Assembly: GCA_964019165.1 (NCBI GenBank)
Contig: OZ025280.1
Location: 7,310,428 to 7,374,427, forward strand
Direction of reading: 5' to 3'
Source of the DNA: Mastigias papua
Lineage: Eukaryota; Cnidaria; Scyphozoa; Rhizostomeae; Mastigiidae
Length of the DNA: 64,000 nucleotides
Numbering within the stretch: the first letter of the stretch is position 1; each line of letters starts with the position of its first letter. The position numbers were made by a program, and so were the translations under genes. Shown one piece after another: positions 13,291 through 25,000 of this stretch. The notes beneath the pieces were generated by a model. It did not search any database. It worked only from the letters and a program-made list of their open reading frames with translations, and was not told the DNA's origin.

Positions 13291-13998
13291 TTGCTGCTAA
13301 CCAGCTAATGATTACGATGCAGATTTCAATCCAAAAGAAGCATTGCGTAATCCTGGCTCTTTCTAGACTTCCTTAGACAATGGATAAGAATGCTGTGTAA
13401 TGCTCGGTCATGTAGCTAATCTAACGGAATGATGACAAGGCTATATTTATGCATAGTGCAATGGCAATAATACTGAATCCTAAACTCGATGCTATAAAAT
13501 ACTATTATTGATATATGCGTCCTAACCTAATCTCGTAAACTAACTTAACCTTAAAACTAGCAATAATACTGGCTCTACCCCATGGAGCCTCGACGAAACA
13601 ACTAATACAATAAACGCCAAATGGCACTCCTCAGTCTTTCCCAAGCACTGAGAGTCCAAGTGCAATAAACAACACTAAATGCGGAATACGAATGCAGACA
13701 CGAGTGCTTTCGCAAGCCACTCTGTCTTCGGCCTAGTTAATAAGGTGTTAGTTTCTATAAAATCTATCCAAACATTTTGACCAAAAACCTATGAACTAAA
13801 CTAGCAGTATTACAAAATTAAGGAATTACTACGTATGGCATTTCTTGACTCCTCATCAGTCGGGCTTCCAGATAGGTGATTCAACAATTAAATCCCTAAC
13901 TATTAATTACCCATGAGATCTTATGCTTTTCCTAGGACGATCCTAGCCTGGAAACTCATGCTGTATTTTTGAATCTATCAAAAACACTCCACAGAGTT

Positions 13999-14145
13999 CA
14001 GGCACGTAGCCAAGGGGGATCTGGGGGGCAAGGCCCCCTGGACTTGAGAGATTTGACTCTGTGCCTCTCCTAAAGACATTAATTATATATGCATTATATA
14101 TATTGGCTGTGCCCCTCTTGTGAATTCAAGCTGGCTACGGGCCTG
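13999..14145. mobile_element. hAT-type MITE with 8-bp target duplication
   Basis: 147 bp. The left end CAGGCACGTAGCCA and the inverse of the right end CAGGCCCGTAGCCA differ at one base. The element is flanked by perfect direct repeats ACAGAGTT at 13991-13998 and 14146-14153. An 8-bp duplication with CA..TG ends is the hAT hallmark. The interior has a GGGGGGCAAGGCCCCC palindrome and no coding capacity. Confidence 0.85.
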
Positions 14146-14324
14146 ACAGAGTTTGGCAGGAAGATATACTCTACAAATCGAGCGCATAACGATACTCATA
14201 TTTTGTAGGTTGTTGCTGAGGATACGGCTACTGAGAACGTTACTCTGGACGCGGCAGGAGGGCACCTATGGTATGGCAATGGAAATCGCAGATGAAATAT
14301 TATAAAATAGAAGAGATGATCTGT

Positions 14325-14400
14325 CCAGCGTAGTCATAAAGAAGGACAATCACAAATATCTTGGAGTAATTCTTTACTCTAGGTTTAACTTTAAAAGTCA
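14325..14400 (+). mobile_element. Short LINE reverse-transcriptase fragment
   Basis: A reading of KYLGVILYSRFNFKSQI resembles the conserved 'YLGV.LD..L.F..H' segment after the palm of Jockey/CR1-type reverse transcriptases. Only about 25 codons remain, so assignment is weak. Confidence 0.35.
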
Positions 14401-14693
14401 AATCAATATTATCATAATTAGGCGGAAGTTCATTTAGCTGAACAGCAGTGACTCTCCATGCTTGTTTATGGTTCGCGCTATAATGATGTATGTTTATGTA
14501 TACATGTATACCTGATCTTTGGTCTACCTCTTCCTCTTTTTCCATACACAGCCCCAGTTAATAAGTCTTTACAAATGTCACCTTTTCTGAATATATACCC
14601 AACAAAAGCCATTTTTCACTTAACAACGTTAGTTAACAGTCTTTCACTAGCTCCACTTTTACATAAAACTTATTCATTAGCCATTTTATCAGT

Positions 14694-16200
14694 TCAATTT
14701 ATTCTGAATAAGCGTCGATAGCACCACAACTCAAAGGAGTTGATTTTCTTTTTTTCACTTGTTTTTAGTACCCAGCTTTCAGATCCATAGGCAGCAATGC
14801 TAAAGATCAAGGATTTTAAAAGTCTTTTCTTCGTGGTAATTGAAATTTCTCTGTCTTTCCGAATTTTGACTAGTGAAATCATTGCATTTTATGCAATAGC
14901 ACTACATCTCTTGATTTCTTTCGAATCGTTATAATTTTCGATAATCATTGCTCCAAGATAAAAAAGTTTTCCATATTTTCTATATCTTGCCTGTAAACAC
15001 TTATATTGTCTTGTTCACTTTGCACAGGAACTCTAGTGATCTTCATGACATTGGTTTTGCTTGTATTGAGGTATAGACCCACTTGGCTATTAGCTTCATG
15101 GACCCTATTCATTATATTCCGCAACTCTTCTATACTACCACCCAGTAACAAAATATCATCTGCATATCTCAAATTTGAAATACTCCTTCCACCAATCTCT
15201 ACTGTGCCTTCAAAATCCTCATGGACATTTCTCATAATTACTTCAGAGTATATGTTGAATATATTTGGGGATAAGATACATCCTTGTGGCGCACCTTTTT
15301 CAATCCCAAAGTCTACAGTTAGTCCATTTTTACACCTTGATAAAGGTCTTAAAGTAAATCTGTAATGGACTTATTTTCAATTCCCTTGCATTGCTCATTA
15401 ATGTATTTCTGTTTGTCTTGGTGGTTTCATTAGCTCTTTTAATCTAAAATTTAGGTCAATTACAAGCAGCTGGTGATCACTGTTACAATCAGACCCTGGT
15501 CTTGTTTTCGCATTTTGTAAACTGCCTTTCCATTTCTTATTGATCATAATGTAATCACTTTGACTGCGTGTTTTCTTATCAGGTGACACCTAGGTGTAGA
15601 GATGTCTTGGGTGATGTTGAAAAGTGTGTTTGCAACAGCTAGATTATTAACACTACAAAACTCAAAACAATTTGCACCTCTCTCGTTCTGGCCTTCTAGA
15701 CCATGTATACTATAGATATCAGAATTATTGTTTAGCTTTCCTATTTTTGCATTGAAGTCTCCGATCACGATTGCAGTACATTGGTTTTGAGTGCTGTCAA
15801 TGGCTTCTTGGAGCATGTTATAGAAGTCTTCCATTTCCTCATCACTAGCTGCCACAGTCAGTGCATAAAATTGAATTAAACTGATGCTGTATGGTTTAGC
15901 TCGTATTCTGACCTTAAGTATTCTATCATATATAGGATTATACCAAATTAATGACTTAGCTGATTCCTTTGATAAAATGACTGCGACTCCATTACTATAC
16001 CCATGTCTTTCATCTTTTCCTGAGTAGATTACAGTATTGTTTTCATGAGTTCTAAGCTTACCTCTGTCAGTCAAATTTGTCTCGGCGAATCTTAGTATTT
16101 CTAGTTTATTTCCATCCATTTCATAACAAATAGTGTTTAGTTTACAATTTTCCTTCATCTTTCTTACATTCCATGCACCAATACTATATCTGTTTTTAAG
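14694..16200 (-). mobile_element. APE-type LINE (RTE-like), internally deleted and frameshifted
   Basis: On the minus strand the apurinic-type endonuclease starts near 16195 with GAWNVRKM and runs through GDFNAKIG and NSDHQLL (catalytic Asp and Asp-His), ending near 15400. It is followed directly, near 15365, by the reverse-transcriptase palm: APQGCILSPNIFN, then LRYADDILLL near 15160, then a C-terminal AYGSESW and WCYRRLFRI at 14694-14880. The fingers between endonuclease and palm are missing, and at least two frame changes occur (near 15590 and 14940). The order endonuclease, RT and AYG.E.W matches RTE-like elements. The 5' part may extend to about 16490. The copy is dead as it stands. Confidence 0.8.
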
Positions 16201-17689
16201 TTACTTTCCAGTAGCATACCTGATATTGCCAGTCTTGCTACCCACTTGGCAACACTGCTCTTAATAACCCATCCGACGACCAATGTTTTCTCTGCCGATT
16301 TTACACATAGATTGTACTTCACACCAGACATAATATCATAAAAGCCATCTATATGAATATGTCATCCCAGCCCTTCATGAAATTCTACTGTCCTGCTGCC
16401 AACAGCTTCACTGTAACCCTGGCACGGGGAGCTAAAGGGTGCTAACCTCGCTCAAGGGAACCCCAGGGTGCAATTTTGCTGCCAATTCCCATGACCAAAA
16501 GTCATACCACACATGATATTTTGAAAGCTAAACGAAGAGTATTAAATATCTATCTAAAGATGCATCTCAGAATGTCTTAAGTCCACACACTGTACGTTCA
16601 ACTGTATCAATGTTATGGTGATATTACGTATCAAAGACATGATTCTGAATGCAATTGGAACAACTCAGTGCTCAGCAGCTCTCTCTGTTGAAGGAGGCTG
16701 GAAGGGAACTTATAGACAACAGCTTCATATTGAACATTGTTGGGAAAGCCAATACAATCGAAGGTGGTTCAGACGCTTATGTAGCTTTTCAACCCAATCA
16801 AATCGGGTAACACTGCTTATCTTTCTTCATGAATCGAATATTCTTGATGAAGCTGCTAAGTGTTGCCTAGTGTAATTCTTATAAAAGTTCTCAGTACGTC
16901 CTCCCTACTTTCAATGATCCAGCTCTTCATTTTGTATCAAAATCTGTTCTAGCACAATTACAGGGGTGTACCGTCCTTATTTTCCATATGGTTGGTCCCT
17001 TGGCTGGGCTAGAATGAAGAATCTTATCCATGCTTTTTAGTATTTTATCAACTATAAGTTCAGAACAGCTTCACCATCTCCTTGCAATATGATATCAGTA
17101 TGGGCTATGTAGAGTGCGGTTTTCCTTGTGTAACGTATTGAGCTTGATGTTTTAGTTATGATGTACTGTATTTCGTGTTACTTTAATTATCATGTCTTGC
17201 ATTCCTATGGAGTCATGTTGTGTGTAGTAGGCACCCTTTCCGGGCAATGTACTGTCCTGTCAACGTGTATTGTGATCTTGACGTACCATGTATTGATTAG
17301 CATTCTGTTGATGTCATATGCAATGAGTGTTTAATTCATATTGATCAGTCTTTCGGTTGCAACAAGGTAACTCACAGTAGCGCATAGTTTTCATCTGTGT
17401 CATTTCTACCGATTTCTACTTAGGCCTAGGCATAAGGCTTTAGTGAAATACTGGCCACCACAAAGAACTCAGATCGTTACACTTGAGTAGACATGGGGCC
17501 AAAATGGTTTTGGTGAAAGGGACCATTATGAACTTTCTTGTAGGTAAGATCTGGACCTTGGACCAGAGAGTGCTCCTTCCCTTAAATTGGAGTCACACTT
17601 GGTGGGTTATGCTGCTGTAAATTGGACATGAATGTTAAAGAACTTCGCTCATACATACATGCATACTGTACACTCTATTGCGAGATGGA
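16201..17689. other. No gene recognised between LINE fragments
   Basis: The first 300 bases may be the 5' part of the minus-strand LINE. The rest shows no coding signature on either strand beyond short open frames, and no repeat that I could identify. Confidence 0.4.
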
Positions 17690-17960
17690 ATGCTGCTACC
17701 GCGAGATGGAATGTTACTCTAGGATGCTGGAATGTCTATACTCTATTGAACTCTGCTTCAAAACGTTCAATGCCAGAACCAAGGAAGGCATTGCTAGCCA
17801 AAAAAGCTCTAATATGGGTATAGTTGCACTGTCGGAGACAAGACTTTTTCGTGGAGGTACGATCAACGAATATTCTGGTGGCTGTGCATTCTATTGGTGT
17901 GGAAGGAAGAAAAGTAGAAAAGGGAAGCTGGAGTAGCTTTTTTGCTATTAAAAGATCACT
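17690..17960 (+). mobile_element. LINE endonuclease N-terminal fragment
   Basis: Reads LGCWNVYTLLNS, then (after a frame change near 17800) MGIVALSETRLFRGG and FYWCGRKKS. This is the start of the APE-type endonuclease of the LINE group often annotated as craniofacial-development-protein-2-like (W-N-V-R-T-L, ALSETRL, F.WSG). It is cut off after about 85 codons and abuts a different LINE at about 18030. Confidence 0.65.
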
Positions 17961-18029
17961 GATAAACATGAAATACATGACATACATACATCTACAAAAT
18001 CCATCAATCGTCTATTTCTTGTTGATTAT

Positions 18030-19480
18030 TTAAAACTAGACATTAGAAATGCTACTAAAATAAAGGTACTTCTCAACAAAGTAACACAATTCTCAAAAGC
18101 TATAGGTATGGCCTTTGGAGTGTTGACTTGTACTTATAAAGTAATTGAAAGGGGGACCCGTAAAATCCAAGAAACTAGCTTAGACATTAATAGAGTGCAA
18201 ATACAAGAACTGCATGAAGATTACAACTATAAATACTTCAGAGTTGATAAATCAGTTGGTATATATGGCCCTTTGAATAAGATAAGGGTGACCAGAGAAT
18301 GCAAATTGAGACTGAAAAAGATATGGAACTCACAATTGAATGGGTATAACAATTCCTTTGCAGTACAAGTAATAACAGCCACAATAGGTATCCTAAATTG
18401 GGACAAAATCAGAGATATTGACATAGCAACAAGAAAGATATTAACTATGCCAGGAAGCTTACACAAATCAGATGATAGTTACTGATTATATGTAGAGAGG
18501 AAAACCGAAGGCAGAGGACTTCGAAGTATAGAAGACACATATGAGATAAGACCCGTGGGACTGATGAATCACCTTGAGGAAATAAGAGGTAAACGCAACC
18601 TACTGACAAGAGTAGGAACACACGAGAAGCAGTTTATCTGCAGATTTGGTAGAAGAATCACCCAAATAAGAAAAGAACATAGCAACACCACTAATATCAA
18701 ACTAGCGATGAGTATGGAGCATAATGAGAGATGGAAACTCGAAGAGGCACATGGATATTTGCAAAGAGGACTGCAATACATAAGAGGATACCTACAGATG
18801 GCTAAACCTGTACTTATCATCTCATATATCTCATATAGAAGGGTTCATGACAGCCGATCAGGAACGAGAGCTTAACACAAAATGCACAATGAAAAGAAGA
18901 GAGAAAAATCTACAGAAGTGAAATTACATGGATACACGAAGTAGGATATGCGAAAGACATGATGAAACGGTATACCACCTTGTATGCTCCTGTCCAGTGC
19001 TGGCATTATCACTTTACTTGGACACGAGGCATAACCAAGTAGCTAGAATCATATACCAAGAGGTACTGGGTAATGAGAAACCAACCTACAAGCCACCTTT
19101 GATAAAAAAAATCAACGACCTAGAAATATGGTGGGATGAGAAAATATATACCATCCACAAAGTATAACGTGGTAAACCTGACATCGTGATTTGGGATAAA
19201 ACTAAGAAACTCTGTCGAATAGTAGAAACATCTGTACCAACCTCGAAATAGCATACAAAGAGAACGAAAGTACATGAATTTAATATCTGCTATATCACAA
19301 CAATACAACGATTGCATGTTCTCCCTAGTGATAATCATGGCGGGAGGATTTGGCTCAATACCAAAAACTCTGGAGCAGAAGCTAAAAATGCTTGGCGTGG
19401 AAGAAGCAAGGATGCATAAAGTAACAGATAGAATACAGAAAACTGTCATATTGGGAACTGTTAAAATCTGCTAAACTATA
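18030..19480 (+). mobile_element. RLE-type LINE (R2/NeSL/Hero-like) 3' part, decayed
   Basis: After a short linker the reading includes YKYFRVDKS, KLRLKKIWNSQLN, VQVITATIGILNWDKIR, ATRKILTMPGSLH and GRGLRSIEDTYEI, the post-palm domain of LINEs with a restriction-like endonuclease. A zinc-knuckle relic (ICERHDETVYHLVCSCP) follows at 18940-19005, and the endonuclease signature KPDIVIWDKTKKLCRIVETSVP near 19170-19245. In-frame stops at about 18482, 18872 and 19165 and later frame changes make it non-functional. The reverse-transcriptase palm is absent. Confidence 0.75.
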
Positions 19481-19617
19481 TTTAAGATGTGAACTCCTTA
19501 AGACACCTTTCTGCCGTTTACTAGCATTAACGAACTCATAAAAAATGATTTGTTGTCGTGTACACAACCAGTATATCTTATAGATACTTCAGTAGTTGAA
19601 CATATACACATACATAC

Positions 19618-19662
19618 ATGCACATATATAACACATATATAATATATAACATATAATATATA

Positions 19663-19727
<65 letters not shown>
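19618..19727. repeat. (TA)n microsatellite with imperfect left end
   Basis: Imperfect ACATATA units pass into a pure TA run of roughly 55 bp. Confidence 0.95.
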
Positions 19728-21467
19728 CACAGAATTCTCCACAGTAGTACAGCTTTGATTACAGAGTAACGTTCCAGAAATTGTAGAAAGCTGATGACAT
19801 GGTAAGAAGAATCCTCTTCATTCTCCCCAATTATAAAGTACTAAGCTACGATCATACAATATCGGACATCTTCCAAAGATTAGAATTACCATACCATCTA
19901 AGAAGTAAGATCCGGTTCACTATTAGCTCAACGATAAGCGAAAACTACAAACATATGGAACAACCTCTTTAACCTTTAAACGTAGCATCCTCCTCTGGCA
20001 GAGTTTACTGGATACTATGAAGTTCTTACATTGAATGCTAGATTTCGATAAATCCATACAGAAGGGAAGGAAGAAAAATGTATAGGCAAAAATTGTATTA
20101 ACATTTTACATAGCAATCAATCAAATATACGGTCGTGGTGCAATACATTCCTTTTTGCATTTATAAATATCTCTTCGTTATTTCAAGCACATTGTTCCGT
20201 AAGTTTGTGCAAATTAGCTGAATATATTCAACAACTATTAAATATTAACAGTACAGATTTTTATATCTTTCTGAAACTTCATAAAATTATAGCCATGATA
20301 TTACTTTTACAAGATTGTAAAACTGATTTCATACACAGCAATATTGATAACACTCCTCCCTACCGGGAAAAATCGTATATCTATGGCTCCTACTGCGTTT
20401 ACCTTTGGATTACGTTTTAGCTCATATAGATAATTTCATTCCAGGTTGGCGATCTAATTAGCTGTTTCATTGCGTGAAGGCTAGACTACTTCTGAAGGTC
20501 ATTAGTTAATTCCATTGGACTCTGCATCTAGAATTTTCAGTTTCCACGTCATCCACAGCATGGCAGTGTTACGAATTTAAACCCTGCACGCCATGTATCA
20601 TGCATTTTGCGTGAGACGCGTATATTTTCGAACATTCTCATGCTCATTCGCATGTAAAAGAAGTTCTCATGCATTTTACAAGATGCTAGGGTTGTGACAT
20701 TGGGTTTAGATTACTAATGAATCAGATTCTTGAATTATACGAAAAAGTAAACAGCATTACAGTCTGCCTACATTGTTTATGATCCAATTATTGATAAACG
20801 ACGCATATCATTCAACTGCTATTCTCAAAAGAAGTTTTTGAAAAATGTGTACTGTTTAAGTAAAATACTATAGTTATCAAGTCTACATCAGCATTGATCA
20901 GGGACGCCGGCGCATATTTGCAATCCACGCCCTATAATTCAGTGGGAAACGCCCTGCTCGAATATAGATATGCATCCTGTCTTGGTAGAAAACGGCAGAT
21001 AAAATCAATGAAGTTTTAGTGAGAAAACTGAATAGACTTTATTGCTACTCTATAAAGATTGTAGCCAGATCAGGTAAAATGATAGAGACACACGTTTTCA
21101 GAGCAATGAGATTATGTTGAGCGTTAGCTGACCAAGAACACAGAACCCTTCTCTGACTTTACATGTTTATGAGATTTTTGGACCATTCTATGGTACCACG
21201 TTTTGAAGAAACTTGGGTTATTTACCTCCAATAGGTCCTGATGACTCCGGCACTGGTAATTTTTGAAGGTAAGTGAACTTTAACACGGAAAAAGGAGATA
21301 AACTTTATATTTCGATCGAACGCTTCAATCTTGATATCATACATGAGCAAAAAGGTGGGGGGGGGGCTGCAGCCCCCCAGTCCCCCGGCTCCGGTGTGCC
21401 TGTTGATTGCTGCCTAACATTTAATCTGCTCAAAGAAATAGGCATTGTATGTATGTTTGTATGTATG

Positions 21468-21498
<31 letters not shown>

Positions 21499-21674
21499 GC
21501 ATGTATGTATGTACGTAATCATTGTGTCCTCGGCGTAAACTGAGAGAAAGATCTTGCGGACAGACGTAACTTTTCATATAGCCTCTAAAAAGTTTACGAA
21601 AGTCATGAGGGATGTTGTATCAAATAGCTTTTTGCCACACCCTTCACACTAAAAAGAGCCCCCATACTTTAGGG
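19728..21674. other. No gene recognised
   Basis: AT-rich sequence. A TATG tetranucleotide array is listed separately, and a G9/C6 palindrome (GGGGGGCTGCAGCCCCCC) lies near 21360-21380, resembling the interior of the hAT MITEs, but without recognisable ends. No exon was seen, although this is where further 5' UTR of the reductase gene would be expected. Confidence 0.4.
21447..21515 (+). repeat. (GTAT)n tetranucleotide array
   Basis: About 17 copies of GTAT with a few substitutions. Confidence 0.9.
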
Positions 21675-21849
21675 CAGGACTTCCCAACCTTTTTTCGCCG
21701 TGGACCCCTATTTTTTTTCAAAGTGGCATGGACCCCCAGCAACTTACGAGAAGTGCATCAAGTGTTATAAGATGCACTCATATGTGCACTCATAGCATTT
21801 TTATGTGGACCCCCTGACATCGCGCTGTGGACCCCGTTGGGAAGCCTTG
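21675..21849. mobile_element. hAT-type MITE with 8-bp target duplication
   Basis: 175 bp. The left end CAGGACTTCCCAACC and the inverse of the right end CAAGGCTTCCCAACG are followed by mirrored GTGGACCCC blocks. Perfect direct repeats CTTTAGGG lie at 21667-21674 and 21850-21857. The 'TTCCCAACC..TGGACCCC' ends are typical of widespread hAT-derived short elements. Confidence 0.88.
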
Positions 21850-22002
21850 CTTTAGGGTGTTGCAAGTATCTGGGACGGTTCTGCGCATGTCAGTTTTGTG
21901 TAGACTGGTTCCATATTAGTAACCTCGAAATGAGACAAGTCCTGGTTTTGTCTTCGGTATCAGTTGCAGCCAATTGCAGCATAACTTCTAACTTGTTTGC
22001 AG

Positions 22003-22024
22003 AAGGAACATGGATAAGGTCAAG
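22003..22024 (+). CDS. Putative first coding exon of the cytochrome b5 reductase
   Basis: CTTGTTTGCAG precedes this 22-bp exon and GTAATT follows. It contains ATG at 22010 and codes MDKVK in phase 0, which joins the phase-0 membrane-anchor exon at 23508. It is the only nearby ATG found with both splice sites and a compatible phase, but it is too short to prove. Confidence 0.45.
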
Positions 22025-25000
22025 GTAATTCGACAGTTAATGGTCCGATGTAGCTCTGTTACTGCTGATTGTAGTGTGTTGGATAAATCTACTTCGTTAG
22101 TGCTCCTTCCCCCTTTAGCACTGTCTCTCCAGTTAGGAATAAACAAATCGACCTTACCTTCTACTGTTGATTATTTGCAGATTTCTGTTTAGATCGGCCA
22201 GCTACAATGTTACATCTTGCTAGACTTTACAGACTTTAGGTCAAAGCGAGAATGTTTTGAATTTACTGGATATTTTTGAGTTTTGAAGTATATTGGTTGC
22301 TGGCAATAGTCACTTGTAAAGACAAGGGCTGCAGAGTTGGGCAATTGTGCACTTTTTCCCGACTGCAGAATATGGCCTTTTTGGATGAGACCTCGAGCAT
22401 GCACGAGCAACAGGTCAGGTGTGCAAGTGTACACTTGATCTCAGGTGTGCAATTGCAGTGCCTGCTTGACTTTTGGCTTAGAAAGTATAACCAGTGTATT
22501 TATTTTTCTATTGTTCCTCACCGTGACAGGTTCTATACCTACCAAGCAGCATGCTCATGTCAGCAATTTTTATGTCATTATTATCATTGTGATAGCTGGA
22601 AAATATTAAACCCGATGAAGCATGCCCTACCACAGCCATTTCTGGGTGTGCATTATCATTTGCAGCTTGAATGTGCAGTTGCCAAACTCTGGAGTGTGGG
22701 TACACATGAGATTTTTAGTCTGAAACGATACTGCACATCCTGAATCTGGCATGGTCAACATATTCAGAATTATATTCCACACAATTAAATTTATCCACTA
22801 TGTTAGAGCAGAGCAATCTGGGTACGGTGTTTTTGACATTTATTACATTTTTAATTTTGAGGGAAGAAAATACCAATTTGATGTTAAGATTCCTACAATA
22901 TCATTTAGGCAAGGTGCCCATGTTACATTGGGCAAAATTAGATAAAAGAAGATATGGTAGCTTAGAATATATGGTGCAAATACCATCAGTTGACCAGTGT
23001 GGAATCTTGGTATAGAGTAGTGGAATTATTAACTCTGTCAAGATATGTTTTAATTACTTTATTTATTAAATGTTCAGGAAATTGATCCCTCTTGAGTATG
23101 TAGGAAAGTTTCTTAACACCCTTGAAGCAAGAAGGGAATTATTAATATAGCCTCTTTCTACTAGTGTACAAATAAGGCCAAGTTTCTAAAGAAAATGAGG
23201 TGAAGCTGAAAGAATTGAATAGTCCAGTTAAAGTTTTTTTTCCAATAGACTGAGGTTATGAGACAGGAGAGATCTGTATTGTTAATGCAAACAGCAACAA
23301 AAGTCAAAATCCTATTAGCCTCCTTTTCCATAGTGAGCCTAGTATTATCATGTTGAAAATTGAGATTTTGAAAGAAGAGTAAGGCTTCATGCTCATTGTA
23401 AAAGACAGAAATATCTAGCACTCCTACCATTATCTTCCCTTTAAACCTAAGCAATTTTATCACCAGTTTTGACAGTGGCATAATCATGAGTTTTTTTGAA
23501 GCTGCAGACAATAGTTGGCTACTCCCTTGTTGGATTTGCTGTTGTTGGAGTTTGGCTGTATTTGAGACGGAGGAAAAGGCCAATTGCCCTAGATCCCAAA
23601 ACCAAGATCCCATTTGAACTTGTTGGAAAAGAGGTTGGTCACCTGTGATTATCTTGTGTGCAGGTTTCTGCTCTTACTCGCAGGAGATGCTTAAATTGCA
23701 AATTTATGAGGCAGATTGTTACAGATATGACAGAGATGCAACTAATTAACTGAGTCTGGCAGTACTTTTTGAGTTAGTGAAATCTAATCAAAGTGATATT
23801 TGAGATTAACAAAGTTAATGGCCCATCCTGTGTTTTTGCAATGTGATGAAGTATGATTATATTTCATTTCAAGGTTGTTTCTCATGATACAAGGAAGTTC
23901 CGATTCGCATTGCAATCTCCTGAACATATCCTTGGATTACCAGTTGGTATGTCTTGTGAGCCACTATTTTCTTTCCTAGTTAATATTCGTATTGTTTTAC
24001 TTGAGGACTTTGAGCCATTCTATATTGGTACGTACTCTTTTCAGCTTGAGTCTCTATTCAGTATACTAGGTGAATGTGTCATGTGTTCTATGTTCTTTTG
24101 ATTTATAATTCAGTATATGATTTTACAGACTTATGTCTTGGTGCAGAGATATATGTATATCATTTCTCTATGTGTTAAACTGTAAGAAGCTGAAACAGAG
24201 TGGCTGGAGTTTTGTTCGATTGATACATTCAATAAAGTTGTTGATGATGTTAAATAATTTGCTATCAAGTTACTACTTTATTCCAGGAAAGCACATATAC
24301 CTCTCAGCACATATTGATGGCAACTTAGTTGTGCGTCCATACACTCCTGTATCATCTGATGATGACGTTGGATATTTTGAACTCGTGATTAAGGTGAGCA
24401 TTTTTATATTCTGTATGATTCTCAACATCTGATGTGACCAGAAATATTTGATTTGAAACGTATAAAATGGATGATAGCAATTTGAAAATAAATAGCACAG
24501 GCTTGCATTATGAAATTAGAAGTAATTGAAAACATTGTACAATGATATAGGCAACCTAAAATGTTGTAGCAGGACAAGATCATGACAATGAGAGGAGCTC
24601 TGATAATAGTCAGGGCCCTATCTCATCACAGCTTATTTTGAGCCTAAGTCAGTCTACTTTGTTAGATACATGCTAAAGCTCTTATTTCTCTATACACCCA
24701 CTCTCTATACTATTCAACTTTGGTCAAAGTAGAAAAAACTGTAGTAGCTCTTTCGGAATTGTCGGGTTTGATGACAGTAATCTCGTTACATTTCTATATA
24801 AGCATGCCCTGGCCTATGTGAATTTCAAGGTGAGTACTGCGACGAGAAATTCCAGCATTTTGTCTGTAACTATTTATTGACAATTCCGGTGCTAGTTGTG
24901 AACAAAAACTATGGCTGCATGATCTTTAGAATTAAGTTCAACTGACAAACTTATTTTGTATTGATGTTTCGACTCAGACTTGAGTCATCATCAATATGGT

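Noticed and set aside
23161..23613. 150-codon minus-strand open frame over the reductase anchor exon
   Set aside because: The plus strand at 23508-23633 codes the membrane anchor and [12 protein letters not shown] of cytochrome b5 reductase with correct splice sites; the minus frame has no recognisable motif.
24754..24888. CGGAATTGTC inverted repeat 135 bp apart as a separate MITE
   Set aside because: The 10-bp ends are perfect but no target duplication or further arm similarity was seen; chance or part of the adjacent Penelope-like remnant is possible.
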